Source: Rubripirellula lacrimiformis
Lineage (GTDB): Bacteria; Planctomycetota; Planctomycetia; Pirellulales; Pirellulaceae
Reading direction: 5' to 3'
DNA length: 64,000 nucleotides
Assembly (NCBI RefSeq): GCF_007741535.1
Contig: NZ_CP036525.1
Span: 7,130,001 to 7,194,000 of the forward strand
Under the pieces are notes generated by a model. That model did no database searches. It saw only the letters and a list, made by a program, of their open reading frames with translations, and had not been told where the DNA came from. This document shows, in pieces, positions 47,798 through 56,689 of this stretch; within the stretch, counting starts at the first letter, position 1, and each line of letters opens with the position of its first letter. A program made the position numbers and the translations under genes.

Positions 47798-49618
47798 ATG
47801 ACCAACCCCTTTCCGCATCCGGATTCTGAACATGATGGCGAGCGTGAAACAGTTGACGAGAACCAAGCGGTCGGTGGTGATTCGGGGTTTTCAATCGCTG
47901 GCGAAGGCCCTTCGCAGCCGGCTTCAGTATCCGCAGAACTTGCCACTCATCCACGCTACGAAGTGCTTCAGGCAATCGGGCAAGGCGGTATGGGCAGCGT
48001 CTATAAATCGCGACATCGCCTGATGGATCGCTTGGTGGCGATCAAAGTCATCAAACCTGAGTTGATTCGAAATGCAAAAACGGTTCAACGCTTCCAGCGA
48101 GAAGTAAAGGCCGCGGCTCGGCTGTCCCATCCGAACATCGTCACGGCCTTCGACGCCGAACAGGTCGGTGAACTACATCTGTTGGTGATGGAGCATGTTG
48201 ATGGTATCGATTTAGCCGAACTGGTGAAGCAGCGAGGACCTCTATCCATTCCTGTTGCCTGCGAGTGCATAGTCCAGGTCGCTGCCGGCTTACAGCATGC
48301 TTTTGAAAATGGCATGGTCCATCGCGACATCAAACCCCAGAATTTGATGTTGATGTCCGAATCGAAGAACCACCTTCGTGAGAGCCCTTTGAAGTTGCCT
48401 GGTATCACGATCAAAATTCTCGATTTCGGCTTGGCTTCCTTTGCCATGCCAGACGATTCAGGCGAAAACGCGAAGGCCGCAACCCATAGCATCACCGCGA
48501 TTGGAACGTTCATGGGAACGCCGGATTATGTGGCACCTGAACAAGCTCAAGATGCACGTCAAGCGGATGTTCGCAGCGATCTTTACTCACTAGGAGCCAC
48601 ACTGCATTTTCTGTTGTACGGCCGACCGCCACGTGCGAAAAAAGAAGCGGAAGAGCTTGGCGTTGATCAAGCCAAAGCTGCTTCGCTTAAAGATGCGATC
48701 GATCAGCAGCAAGTGCCGGGCAGCTTGCGAGATGTCATCAAGCGGATGATGTCTCCTGACCCCAAAGATCGCTTTCAAACGCCCAGCGAAGTGATCGAAG
48801 CGTTGACTCCATTCACCACCGTCGATCAGGACACATTGCCGACGAGCAAAAACGACGATACTCCTGCGACCGCGCAACGATCGGTGTGGCGGCGGTGGGT
48901 GCTCGGGGCGGTCGTCTTGGTGTGCAGCGTCACTGTGCTCTTGCTGTTTTTCGGTCCTTGGCTCTTCAAATCAACAAAGGTCGGATCCTGGGCATCCAAA
49001 CCGACACAACACGGTACGCCCCCTATGCCGGCGGCACCGAAAGCCAACCAAGAGTACCCACACATCGATGCGATCAAGAAGATTGACGTGGTCCGGGACA
49101 GCATCATTGGTCAGTGGCGAATTGAAGCGGATCAATTGATGACACCAGACTTCAAGCGTGGGCTCCGCGCCGTACTGGAACTGCCTCTCGACGTACCCGC
49201 TGAGTACGATCTGAAACTCGCAGTCGCACGTCGCAGCGACGCCAACGAACGCTTCGGTGGCTTGAACATTGCTTTCCCTATTGAAGACTCACGAGGCATG
49301 TTGGCGGTTGGTACTCACCGGGACGTTGGTGGCTGCTTCATCGAACGCATCGACGGAATCGCAGCGCACGAATTGTTACCAACCTGGACGGAAGGTTTCT
49401 TCTTTGAGATTGACGAATTACGCATCGTTGAACTAAGGGTCCGCACGCATGAAATCGTGGTTCTGATTGATGGTGCCGAAGCGATTCGATGGAGTGGAGA
49501 GCCAGCTCAAATTGAAATGCCACCGGGCTGGGAGATCCCCGACAGACGGTCCATTTTCCTTGGTGCGACTGGCGAATTCGCCCTAGAGAAAATTCAATTC
49601 ACACCGGTTTTGAATTAA
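47798..49618 (+). CDS. Transmembrane Ser/Thr protein kinase with extracellular lectin-like domain
   Basis: ATG 47798 is chosen because the longer frame runs through the tRNA gene. The 606-residue protein has a Hanks-type kinase domain (about 50-330) with GQGGMGSVYKSRH, VAIKVIKP, HRDIKPQN, DFGLAS and GTPDYVAPEQ, so it should be active. A transmembrane helix (VLGAVVLVCSVTVLLLFFG) lies near 366-386. The outer domain of about 190 residues has concanavalin-like features (YDLKLAVARRSDANERFGGLNIAF, VVLIDGAEAIRWSGE), as in planctomycete kinases that sense external ligands. Its base composition is visibly less GC-rich than neighbouring genes such as recQ. It is the main gene of the tRNA-flanked segment. 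Confidence 0.9.
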   Translation: MTNPFPHPDSEHDGERETVDENQAVGGDSGFSIAGEGPSQPASVSAELATHPRYEVLQAIGQGGMGSVYKSRHRLMDRLVAIKVIKPELIRNAKTVQRFQREVKAAARLSHPNIVTAFDAEQVGELHLLVMEHVDGIDLAELVKQRGPLSIPVACECIVQVAAGLQHAFENGMVHRDIKPQNLMLMSESKNHLRESPLKLPGITIKILDFGLASFAMPDDSGENAKAATHSITAIGTFMGTPDYVAPEQAQDARQADVRSDLYSLGATLHFLLYGRPPRAKKEAEELGVDQAKAASLKDAIDQQQVPGSLRDVIKRMMSPDPKDRFQTPSEVIEALTPFTTVDQDTLPTSKNDDTPATAQRSVWRRWVLGAVVLVCSVTVLLLFFGPWLFKSTKVGSWASKPTQHGTPPMPAAPKANQEYPHIDAIKKIDVVRDSIIGQWRIEADQLMTPDFKRGLRAVLELPLDVPAEYDLKLAVARRSDANERFGGLNIAFPIEDSRGMLAVGTHRDVGGCFIERIDGIAAHELLPTWTEGFFFEIDELRIVELRVRTHEIVVLIDGAEAIRWSGEPAQIEMPPGWEIPDRRSIFLGATGEFALEKIQFTPVLN

Positions 49619-49687
49619 CCCTGCAGAGTTGCAACCCCGCGACGGAAGGGCCAATTTTTTTGCTCAGTGGCGATTGCTCTCCCAGTG

Positions 49688-50407
49688 TCATTTCGATTCA
49701 AGACTCCTCTGGGACATCATCAAAAGCTTTTCTTTGGTTTCCCCAAGGCCTGGACCGTGTGAAACAACCTTACCATCAGAATCAACGAGGATGGAGTACG
49801 GGAAAAACGTTACCGGAAAACCTGCGATGGGAGCAGTAGGACCTCTCTCGTCGGTCGACAGGAAGGTAGGGTAACTCAGATTCATACGGTGGATCGCCTC
49901 TACAACCTCCGGCCCCTCCGTCCCGGCTGGGTGCATCCCGATGATCACGACATCCTCGCCAACCAAGTTCTGTAAATCGATAAGGTACGGATCACAGACC
50001 GAGCACCAGGTCGCCCAGAAGAATAGCAAACGAGGTTTGCCAGAAACGACGGGTTCTGTCCCGCCAACCCATTGCCCCCCAACGAAAGCTGGCGTTGATT
50101 GGCCGACCATTGCTTCCAGTTCTCGTTCTGACGCCGTCCATTGCTGCTGGGTCACCGGGTCCATTGGCGGTCGGAGGTAAGGAAACCCAAGCAGAAATGC
50201 GAGCACAGCAACGGTGCACACGAAGATCGATGCAAGCAGCAGAAGCCAGGTTGATACTGATCGGAGACGCGATGCGTCAGCGTTTAACTTCACGTTAGTG
50301 CCGGAGGATTTCAGTCGGATGGACGTCGTTGCGTCTGCGCATTTCAACAGCGTCAAGCAGATCGCCGCATGGAGAAAACGCAGTGAAAGTTCCGACGTCA
50401 CAATCAT
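49688..50407 (-). CDS. TlpA-like membrane-anchored thioredoxin
   Basis: The 239-residue protein has two N-terminal hydrophobic segments (LHAAICLTLL; STWLLLLASIFVCTVAVLAFLLG) and a TlpA/redoxin domain with the active site FFWATWCSVC (CxxC as Cys-Ser-Val-Cys), followed by VVIIGMHPAG and ILVDSDGKVV. It would reduce or oxidise thiols outside the cytoplasmic membrane. The first 112 codons lie in the 850-bp block duplicated next door, where a truncated copy is found. It is on the strand opposite to the kinase in the same segment. Confidence 0.88.
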   Translation of the reverse strand: MIVTSELSLRFLHAAICLTLLKCADATTSIRLKSSGTNVKLNADASRLRSVSTWLLLLASIFVCTVAVLAFLLGFPYLRPPMDPVTQQQWTASERELEAMVGQSTPAFVGGQWVGGTEPVVSGKPRLLFFWATWCSVCDPYLIDLQNLVGEDVVIIGMHPAGTEGPEVVEAIHRMNLSYPTFLSTDERGPTAPIAGFPVTFFPYSILVDSDGKVVSHGPGLGETKEKLLMMSQRSLESK

Positions 50408-50753
50408 GATCGTCTAGTCTAAATGTCGCATCCCGAGATGTATCGTTCACAGGGTGATATTCCCCAGTCTTCAGGGTACCTGATTGTGTGAACTCAAGCG
50501 TGTCGCCCACGAAAACAGGTTGCCGCCGCTCGCCTGCACCCCACGGTTCTTGCGATGGGCGTGCGGGGCAAGTGAATCGCGGATGGGAACCGTTCCGCAC
50601 ACGCCATCGACGCGACGCGGCCCACCATTGGCCAACTACTCCAAGGGGAAATAATACGCCGAACGTGGCGACCATCAGTCTTGAAACCACGTATAACAGG
50701 TGCACATTGCCACCCCATCGAGGGCGTGAACGAACAGCCCAAACCCGATACAC
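50295..50753 (-). CDS. Hypothetical membrane protein, unit A copy
   Basis: A 152-codon frame from GTG 50753 has one hydrophobic helix (LYVVSRLMVATFGVLFPLGVVG) followed by a basic, Cys/Pro-containing segment (RWRVRNGSHPRFTCPAR). Its end overlaps the tlpA start by about 110 bp. The second unit preserves the frame with conservative and radical changes (R/L, L/F, R/G, P/S, V/I). The coding call is weak; the N-terminal 60 residues are the most protein-like part. Function unknown. Confidence 0.35.
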   Translation of the reverse strand: MYRVWAVRSRPRWGGNVHLLYVVSRLMVATFGVLFPLGVVGQWWAASRRWRVRNGSHPRFTCPARPSQEPWGAGERRQPVFVGDTLEFTQSGTLKTGEYHPVNDTSRDATFRLDDHDCDVGTFTAFSPCGDLLDAVEMRRRNDVHPTEILRH

Positions 50754-50918
50754 AATGATTTCAGATTCCTCCTCCGTCGCTTCGAACGCTCGCGTGAAAC
50801 CATTGGCGAAACGGGCGCTGGTCCCAGGGAGCCCGTCTCGCTTGAGTGGCCCCAGGCGCCTTGCCTCAGGCGAATCAGAAGTGAGTGCCAGTTTTTGAGT
50901 CCTGGAACCTTTGTTTTT

Positions 50919-51257
50919 TCATTGCCCCCCAACGAAAGCTGGCGTTGATTGGCCGACCATTGCTTCCAGTTCTCGTTCTGACGCCGTCCATTGCTGCTGG
51001 GTCACCGGGTCCATTGGCGGTCGGAGGTAAGGAAACCCAAGCAGAAATGCGAGCACAGCAACGGTGCACACGAAGATCGATGCAAGCAGCAGAAGCCAGG
51101 TTGATACTGATCGGAGACGCGATGCGTCAGTGTTTAACTTCACGTTAGTGCCGGAGGATTTCAGTCGGATGGACGTCGTTGCGTCTGCGCATTTCAACAG
51201 CGTCAAGCAGATCGCCGCATGGAGAAAACGCAGTGAAAGTTCCGACGTCACAATCAT
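50919..51257 (-). pseudogene. Truncated tlpA-like copy (N-terminal 112 codons)
   Basis: Unit B repeats the first 112 codons of the tlpA-like gene with one amino-acid change (A to T near residue 43). It keeps both membrane helices but ends ...FVGGQ at a TGA created by the duplication junction (50919-50921), so the thioredoxin domain is lost. If expressed it would give only a short membrane peptide. Confidence 0.85.
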
Positions 51258-51603
51258 GATCGTCTAGTCTAAATGTCGCATCCCGAGATGTATCGTTCAC
51301 AGGGTGATATTCCCCAGTCTTCAGGGTACCTGATTGTGTGAACTCAAGCGTGTCGCCCACGAAAACAGGTTGCCGCCGCTCGCCTGCACCCCACGGTTCA
51401 TGCGATGGGCGTGCGGGGCAAGTGAATCGCGGATGGGAACCGTTCCGCACACGCCATCGACGCGACGCGGCCCACCATTGGCCAACTATTCCAAGGGAAA
51501 ATAAGACGCCGAACGTGGCGACCATCAGTCCTGAAACCACGTAGAACAGGTGCACATTGCCACCCCATAGAGGGCGTGAACGAACAGCCCAAACCCGATA
51601 CAC
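51145..51603 (-). CDS. Hypothetical membrane protein, unit B copy
   Basis: Counterpart of 50295-50753, from the same GTG position (51603). In this unit the frame stays open much farther upstream, to 51939, through the terminator and direct repeat; that extension looks fortuitous. The hydrophobic helix reads YVVSGLMVATFGVLFSLGIVG. Same caution about coding status as for unit A. Confidence 0.35.
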   Translation of the reverse strand: MYRVWAVRSRPLWGGNVHLFYVVSGLMVATFGVLFSLGIVGQWWAASRRWRVRNGSHPRFTCPARPSHEPWGAGERRQPVFVGDTLEFTQSGTLKTGEYHPVNDTSRDATFRLDDHDCDVGTFTAFSPCGDLLDAVEMRRRNDVHPTEILRH

Positions 51604-51792
51604 AATGATTTCAGATTCCTCCTCCGTCGCTTCGAACGCTCGCGTGAAACCATTGGCGAAACGGGCGCTGGTCCCAGGGAGCCCGTCTCGCTTGAGTGGC
51701 CCCAGGCGCCTTGCCTCAGGCGAATCAGAAGTGAGTGCCAGTTTTTGAGTCCTGGAACCTTTGTTTTTTTGGAACCTTTGTTTTTTTCGTTG

Positions 51793-51869
51793 TCCTCCAT
51801 TCAAAAAGCCGCTTGTGAAATCACAAGCGGCTTTTTTCGTGCGCCGATTTCCTCGCGCACCCTTTTCCG
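51793..51869 (+). repeat. Right direct repeat of the tRNA-Ala segment, att-like
   Basis: Second copy of 47525-47601 (73 of 77 bases identical), including the seven-base tRNA tail TCCTCCA without the rest of the tRNA. It marks the right end of the 4.2-kb segment. Confidence 0.8.
51803..51837. terminator. Perfect bidirectional terminator hairpin
   Basis: AAAAAGCCGCTTGTGA pairs perfectly with TCACAAGCGGCTTTTTT. The A-run before and T-run after allow termination on both strands. It would end transcripts of the minus-strand PEP-CTERM gene about 100 bp upstream of it in genome order, and shield the segment from read-through. Confidence 0.85.
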
Positions 51870-51935
51870 TCCCCAGAACGAAACCCGCCGCCCCCCCCGC
51901 GAAACGTTTCCGGTCGCGTAGGCACGAAGCCTCGG

Positions 51936-52640
51936 TCAAACCTTCTTGCGATATCGTCGCACGATCAATCCACCGGTGCTCAGCAAACTCAGCACCGCAA
52001 TCATGGACGGTTCCGGAACCGCCGTTACGGAACCGTTGACAACGAGTCCCGGCGATCCGTTATTGAAGTTGACGAGACCGAAATTGCCGGAGGTCGACGT
52101 TGAGTTGAAAGCGGCCAGCGTGAAGTCGACTCGGTCACCCGGTGTCAGCGTGCCCAACCCGCCAAGATCGATGCCGAAGAAGTTGACGGGATTCGGTTCA
52201 CCACCGAAGTCATGCGAGAAGAGCGCAAGCGCGGCACCACCATTGACCGAGGCTTGAATTTCGAAGGCGTCGGGCCCGCTGAAGTTACGCACCAATCGAA
52301 TGTCCATCCCTTCCAAATTCACGACGTTTTCGCCTGAATTGACCGAGAACCCCCAGGTCCAAAAATCAAACACGGCTACGGCATCATCAAACGAATTGGA
52401 CGTCGGATCCCAGTCCCCAAAACCGTAAGAATTGGTCAGGCCCAGACTCCTCAAGCCACGCTCGGCGGTCAGTGCATCGCCCGTGATCGACGGATCCACA
52501 TTGGTCGGAGCGATCGTGAATCCGCCGCCCCCGGATGAATAGTTCATTAAGATAGCTGCATTCGCAGTTGACGCCGACAAGGCGACAGACATGCAAAACG
52601 CGGCGAGTGGGGATCCAAGTCGCAGGAATTTCTTAATCAT
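51936..52640 (-). CDS. PEP-CTERM-anchored exported protein
   Basis: The 234-residue protein has a signal peptide (FCMSVALSASTANAA) and a C-terminal sorting signal: VPEPSMIAVLSLLSTGGLIV followed by RRYRKKV, the PEP motif, helix and basic tail of the PEP-CTERM/exosortase system. The body is a Gly/Asn-rich beta protein with no known function. Exosortase would process it during export to the surface or matrix. It lies 45 bp downstream of the kinase gene on the same strand and may be co-transcribed with it. Confidence 0.92.
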   Translation of the reverse strand: MIKKFLRLGSPLAAFCMSVALSASTANAAILMNYSSGGGGFTIAPTNVDPSITGDALTAERGLRSLGLTNSYGFGDWDPTSNSFDDAVAVFDFWTWGFSVNSGENVVNLEGMDIRLVRNFSGPDAFEIQASVNGGAALALFSHDFGGEPNPVNFFGIDLGGLGTLTPGDRVDFTLAAFNSTSTSGNFGLVNFNNGSPGLVVNGSVTAVPEPSMIAVLSLLSTGGLIVRRYRKKV

Positions 52641-52685
52641 CGGATAGCCTCAAAACATTTTCGAAAAAGGGGGACACAAACAAGT

Positions 52686-55600
52686 TTAAAAACGGACGGC
52701 GGCATCAATGGGCGCCGCCATTGATCGCCAAAGCACGATGTACTTGACGATTCCGTCGTCGGCATGCGAGACGAACGAAGCGGGATAGAAGTCAGCGGCT
52801 TTTCGCGCTAAGAGTTCAGCTTCGAATTCGGCGGTCGAAAGATCGCTCGAGACTTCCCATGCGACCGCATCGCTGTTTTCGCGAAACGTGCAGGCAATGC
52901 GAAAATCTTCCGTTCCCGTGTTGGCTTGCATCAGAATCGGCCGCCAATCACGTGCACGAAAGAGTTTTAGTTTGCCTTTGAACTCGTCCAAAGAAAGGCT
53001 TGCGTAGGCGTGGCAACCGACCCCCGGCAAATAAATGTGCATGAAGTGGGTGCTGACCTTATCCTCGGAACGCACATGGCAAATTGAGATCGGCATCCAG
53101 GCTTCGCGGCACGATTCTGCTAGTTTGGCATTCGGATCGTCCGGGCCCAGGTTGTAAGTTCCCCAGTCCTTTCGCCCCGTCCGCCAAATTGATAAAGCCT
53201 CGCATTTCAAAGGCGGCTTTCCGAATTTTGGAATGATCGTCCGCCAGACTTCACCGTGGGTCTGGTTGAGCCGTAGGTAGTTCTTGCCCGCCGCGTCGTC
53301 GTCCGCCATCGCATCGAATCGCCAATCGGCTTCCGCGCTGGGAACGCTTCGACGACGATCGACCGCGACCGCGTCAAACAGATTGGTGTCGTCGCCGTGT
53401 CGCAGATTGATTGCGATTGGGACATGGTTGCCTTTGAGGCGTTCAACCCATCGATTTAGGTTTTCTCGATCGACGCCATGAACTTCGCGAAAGGATGTAA
53501 CCCGAAGGCCATTTGGTTTGGCGCGTGCATGCAATCGCCTTCCCGTTTCGACGCTCATCGCCAATCGGAGGCCCACGATCACACCTGGTTCGATATCCGG
53601 GGCATGAGAAAGGCTTGAACCCGATCGCCCCCGCACCGGCGGATAGTAGTAGTCGCCTCCGCGGATCAGGTGATAGGTTCGGTCCTTACTTTTGGTGGAC
53701 AACGGATTGACTCGGATCACTTCTTTGGCATGGTTGGATCCGTCACTCGCGTTAGCAGAGACAGAAGCGGCGGCGGGCGGCTGACAAAAATCGGAAACGA
53801 ACTCTCGGACGTTGCCGTGCATATTTCGTAGGCCAAACGGATTCGGCTTACCGTTTTCGACATCCCAGGGACTTCCATGAAACATCAGAACGTTCTCGCT
53901 GGCCGCAACCACTTCGGAGCCATCGCCGGTCCAGTACGGTGTCTCGGTTCCCGCGCGGCACGCGAATTCCCATTCGGCTTCGGTGGGCAGTCGGTAACCG
54001 ATGGCCGGGCGAACTTCCTCGACCCAGGTTCGTTCGGGACCGTTCCAGGACGTGAAACCGTAACGCAGATTCAATCGATTGATGCAGTCCTGCATTTCGG
54101 AAAATGCCATCGATTCGACCGGCCACTTATCGGTATCGACGTCGAACACCGAATCCGATCGATAACCGTTGGCGGAATAGCGAGAGGGGTTTTGCGACAT
54201 CACCGATTCGTATTGCTGCTGCGTCATTTCGGTCACCGCAAGGTAGAACGGACGCGTCAGTGCGACCTGACGAACGGGCGCATCGATCACGACGACTTCG
54301 GTGTGCGACGAATTCCGTGACGCCATCTCAATTTCCTGCTGAGGACTCCCCATCGCGAACTGGCCCGGTGGAATCAGCCGAAACTCGATTCCTCGCGGAT
54401 CAGTGAAATCGACGGGCACGTCAAAGTACTCAGCCCATCGTTGCTGATGCTGCACTGCCGCATCAGTATTGAACGGAGCCATCGCGACCGACGGTGCATC
54501 ACGCGGAAGAGCCCCCCAAACATCAGACACGGATGCATGCACCGGAGCCAGCTCAGTGATTCCGTCTGACGGCAAGTTGTTGGTTTCTTCGGTCGCCGGG
54601 AAGTTTGTGATCGCCGATGCTTGCTCACTCTGGTTCCACCAAAAAACTGACGCCACTGCGATCGCAATCAGTGGGGCGAATGCGATCACGGCCCAGATCG
54701 ATCTGCGCCATCTGTGACGGTCAAAAACGCTTGGCGGCGGATCAGCGACGGGCATGATATCGGGCATGACATCAGTCGGGGCGGCGGCCCGATCATGGGA
54801 AGTCGCGACCAACAGTTCTTTCAAGTGCTCGGCTGTTTGAATCCGGTCGCCCGGCGACTTCGCCATCAACCTTTCGATCAGCCGACTAAGCAACGGCGGG
54901 CAGTCGGGAACCAGTTCCGAGATCGGACGCGGCTGAGCCTGAGCCACCCGCTGCATCACGGCCATCGATGTCGGTCCGCGAAACGGAGGCCGGCCCGTGA
55001 CCATCACGTACATGACGCTGCCAAAGCTGAACAAATCAGCGCGTGCATCGACCGGCTTTCCAGTCGCTTGCTCGGGTGCCATGTACATGGGTGTTCCGAT
55101 GACCGCGCCCGTCTGTGTCAAACTGGCATCGTCGACTGTCCGAGCCAAACCGAAATCGGTCAAGATGACGCGGTGCAAAGCCGAGTGTTCCAACAGGACG
55201 TTGCTGGGCTTCAAGTCACGGTGAACCAATCCGCTTCGGTGCGCGGCGGCCAACCCATCAGCCAGTTCGATCGCGATCCGCAGAACTTCGTCGATTTCCA
55301 GTGGTCCTTGATTGTCGAGTTCTCGTTGCAGCGTTGATCCTTCGATTAACTCCATCACAATCGCGGGTAACGGATCGTCCTCCACGCCGTAAACGTGAAC
55401 CACGTTGGGGTGGCGGACCGCCGCGCACGCACGAGCTTCACGAAGGAACCGTTTTCGCGGCGGTGACGTGACCGCAAAATGCGGCATCAAAACCTTGATG
55501 GCGACCTCGCGTCCCAGTCGCGGATCAGAAGCTCGAAAGACCATCCCGAAACCGCCCTGGCCGATCAGTTCCAAAATTTCGTAATGTGCTAGCCGCCCGA

Positions 55601-55898
55601 GACTGTTTTCGACTTTCGAGGGGGCCAGAAAACTGAGGTCGGCCGTCGAGCCCGTCATCTCAGCCGTGGGCGAATCCGTGGTCACTGAATTCAGGCTAGG
55701 CGAATCCAACGTGCCACCAGGTTCCAAGTCTTCGTCGTTCTTTTCAAGGAAGTTTCCCACGCCTGCCGAGGACCGAAGCAACGAATCAATTCGCTGGCGC
55801 AGCGGTCCGGTGCTACCGCAAACACGATCCAGGTATTCGTGTCGGCCAGTCGGATCCTCGATCGATTTAGCAGTCAAGAACAGGGTTCGCTCTCGCAT
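52686..55898 (-). CDS. Ser/Thr kinase fused to FGE-like and BTRD-like domains
   Basis: The 1070-residue protein starts with the helical segment seen in planctomycete sigma-linked kinases (FLTAKSIEDPTGRHEYLDRV). The kinase domain (about 105-370) shows GQGGFGMVFRASD, VAIKVLMPH, HRDLKPSN, DFGLARTV and GTPMYMAPEQ. After a transmembrane helix near 400-420 (IWAVIAFAPLIAIAVASVFWW) comes a formylglycine-generating-enzyme-like domain (about 505-800: PPGQFAMGSPQ, YRLPTEAEWEFACRAG, MHGNVREFVSDF, RGGDYYY). The Cys pair of active FGE is missing in the RGG region, so it is probably a binding module. The last 250 residues resemble bacterial tandem repeat domain (BTRD) units (DWRPILMQANTGTEDFRIACTF). Confidence 0.9.
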   Translation of the reverse strand: MRERTLFLTAKSIEDPTGRHEYLDRVCGSTGPLRQRIDSLLRSSAGVGNFLEKNDEDLEPGGTLDSPSLNSVTTDSPTAEMTGSTADLSFLAPSKVENSLGRLAHYEILELIGQGGFGMVFRASDPRLGREVAIKVLMPHFAVTSPPRKRFLREARACAAVRHPNVVHVYGVEDDPLPAIVMELIEGSTLQRELDNQGPLEIDEVLRIAIELADGLAAAHRSGLVHRDLKPSNVLLEHSALHRVILTDFGLARTVDDASLTQTGAVIGTPMYMAPEQATGKPVDARADLFSFGSVMYVMVTGRPPFRGPTSMAVMQRVAQAQPRPISELVPDCPPLLSRLIERLMAKSPGDRIQTAEHLKELLVATSHDRAAAPTDVMPDIMPVADPPPSVFDRHRWRRSIWAVIAFAPLIAIAVASVFWWNQSEQASAITNFPATEETNNLPSDGITELAPVHASVSDVWGALPRDAPSVAMAPFNTDAAVQHQQRWAEYFDVPVDFTDPRGIEFRLIPPGQFAMGSPQQEIEMASRNSSHTEVVVIDAPVRQVALTRPFYLAVTEMTQQQYESVMSQNPSRYSANGYRSDSVFDVDTDKWPVESMAFSEMQDCINRLNLRYGFTSWNGPERTWVEEVRPAIGYRLPTEAEWEFACRAGTETPYWTGDGSEVVAASENVLMFHGSPWDVENGKPNPFGLRNMHGNVREFVSDFCQPPAAASVSANASDGSNHAKEVIRVNPLSTKSKDRTYHLIRGGDYYYPPVRGRSGSSLSHAPDIEPGVIVGLRLAMSVETGRRLHARAKPNGLRVTSFREVHGVDRENLNRWVERLKGNHVPIAINLRHGDDTNLFDAVAVDRRRSVPSAEADWRFDAMADDDAAGKNYLRLNQTHGEVWRTIIPKFGKPPLKCEALSIWRTGRKDWGTYNLGPDDPNAKLAESCREAWMPISICHVRSEDKVSTHFMHIYLPGVGCHAYASLSLDEFKGKLKLFRARDWRPILMQANTGTEDFRIACTFRENSDAVAWEVSSDLSTAEFEAELLARKAADFYPASFVSHADDGIVKYIVLWRSMAAPIDAAVRF

Positions 55899-55988
55899 CG
55901 CAGCGTCTTCCGAAAAGGGGCTCTAAGAGATGCGACGTTGCGAGCGGTCGTACGCCAAAGAATTGAAAATTTCCGCTAAGAAAGTCCT

Positions 55989-56597
55989 TCACGCCGCCGG
56001 TGCGTCGTCGCACGCATCACCAAACATTTCGCGGTGCAACCATGCCCTTGCGAAACTCCACGATCGGCAAACCGTACGCGAAGAAATTCCCAAGGCTTCC
56101 GCCGTTTGCTCGATCGATAGGCCGGCAAAATATCGCAAGTGAATCACTTCGACCGCTGTTGGATCAACCTGCTGGAGTCGATTTAGGCCTTCATCGAGCG
56201 CCATCACATACTCGGGATGCACAAGACGGTCAGATTCAAATCCACCCAGCCCCGCCAACGTTTCCGGATCCAACGGAACGCGGACAAGGTTGCCGCCGCG
56301 TTTGAAACGATTTTTGGATCGAGCGTGTTCAATCAGAATGCGTCGCATCGCAGTCGACGCGATCGCAAAAAAGTGCCCCGAGTCGACCCACTGAGTTGAA
56401 TCAGAGCCGACCATTCGTAGGTAAGCTTCGTGCACTAATCCCGTCGGATCGAGCGTGTGCGAAGCTCTCTCGTTGCGTAAATGACGCTTGGCCATTCGGC
56501 GAAGCTCGGTGTACACCAGTGGCAACAGATCACTGGACGCTTGTGCATCGCCGGATGCAATCCTGGACAAGAGTGTGTTGACATTTGAATCGATCAT
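55989..56597 (-). CDS. ECF-type sigma factor linked to the kinase gene (TIGR02999-like)
   Basis: This 202-residue sigma factor has the motif order of the TIGR02999-type planctomycete/acidobacterial ECF group: LLSRIASGDAQASSDLLPLVYTELRRMAKRHL, TLDPTGLVHEAYLRM, FFAIASTAMRRILIEHAR (region 2), and VEVIHLRYFAGLSIEQTAEALGISSRTVCRSWSFARAWL (region 4). It starts 90 bp upstream of the kinase gene on the same strand. Sigma factor/kinase pairs of this kind are known in planctomycetes, where the kinase is thought to control the sigma factor. A truncated group II intron lies just upstream. Confidence 0.92.
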   Translation of the reverse strand: MIDSNVNTLLSRIASGDAQASSDLLPLVYTELRRMAKRHLRNERASHTLDPTGLVHEAYLRMVGSDSTQWVDSGHFFAIASTAMRRILIEHARSKNRFKRGGNLVRVPLDPETLAGLGGFESDRLVHPEYVMALDEGLNRLQQVDPTAVEVIHLRYFAGLSIEQTAEALGISSRTVCRSWSFARAWLHREMFGDACDDAPAA

Positions 56598-56689
56598 GGA
56601 ACCAATACAAAACGGGTGCCGCTACAGTAACGGCCGCGTGCCGCCATTCCCACCAAGGGGCCTGACACCCCACTCGCAGACTATTAAAC

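Larger units (their letters stand above)
50071..51770. repeat. Tandem duplication, two 850-bp units
   Basis: Unit A (50071-50920) and unit B (50921-51770) align without gaps at a period of exactly 850 bp. I count around a dozen substitutions and no indels. Each unit starts ATTGCCCCCC and ends with CCTGGAACCTTTG and a T-run; after unit B a further 17-bp GGAACCTTTGTTTTTTT is repeated. The unit carries the 5' third of the tlpA-like gene and the ORF upstream of it. The few substitutions imply a recent duplication. Confidence 0.95.

Noticed and set aside
47532-51792. Searched for an integrase, toxin-antitoxin or phage genes within the tRNA-flanked segment
   Set aside because: None of the frames on either strand shows such motifs; only kinase, TlpA-like and small hypothetical frames are present.
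51145-51939. 264-codon minus-strand frame extending out of unit B
   Set aside because: The N-terminal 110 codons cross the terminator and direct repeat and are not shared by unit A; only the part corresponding to 51145-51603 is retained as a weak ORF.
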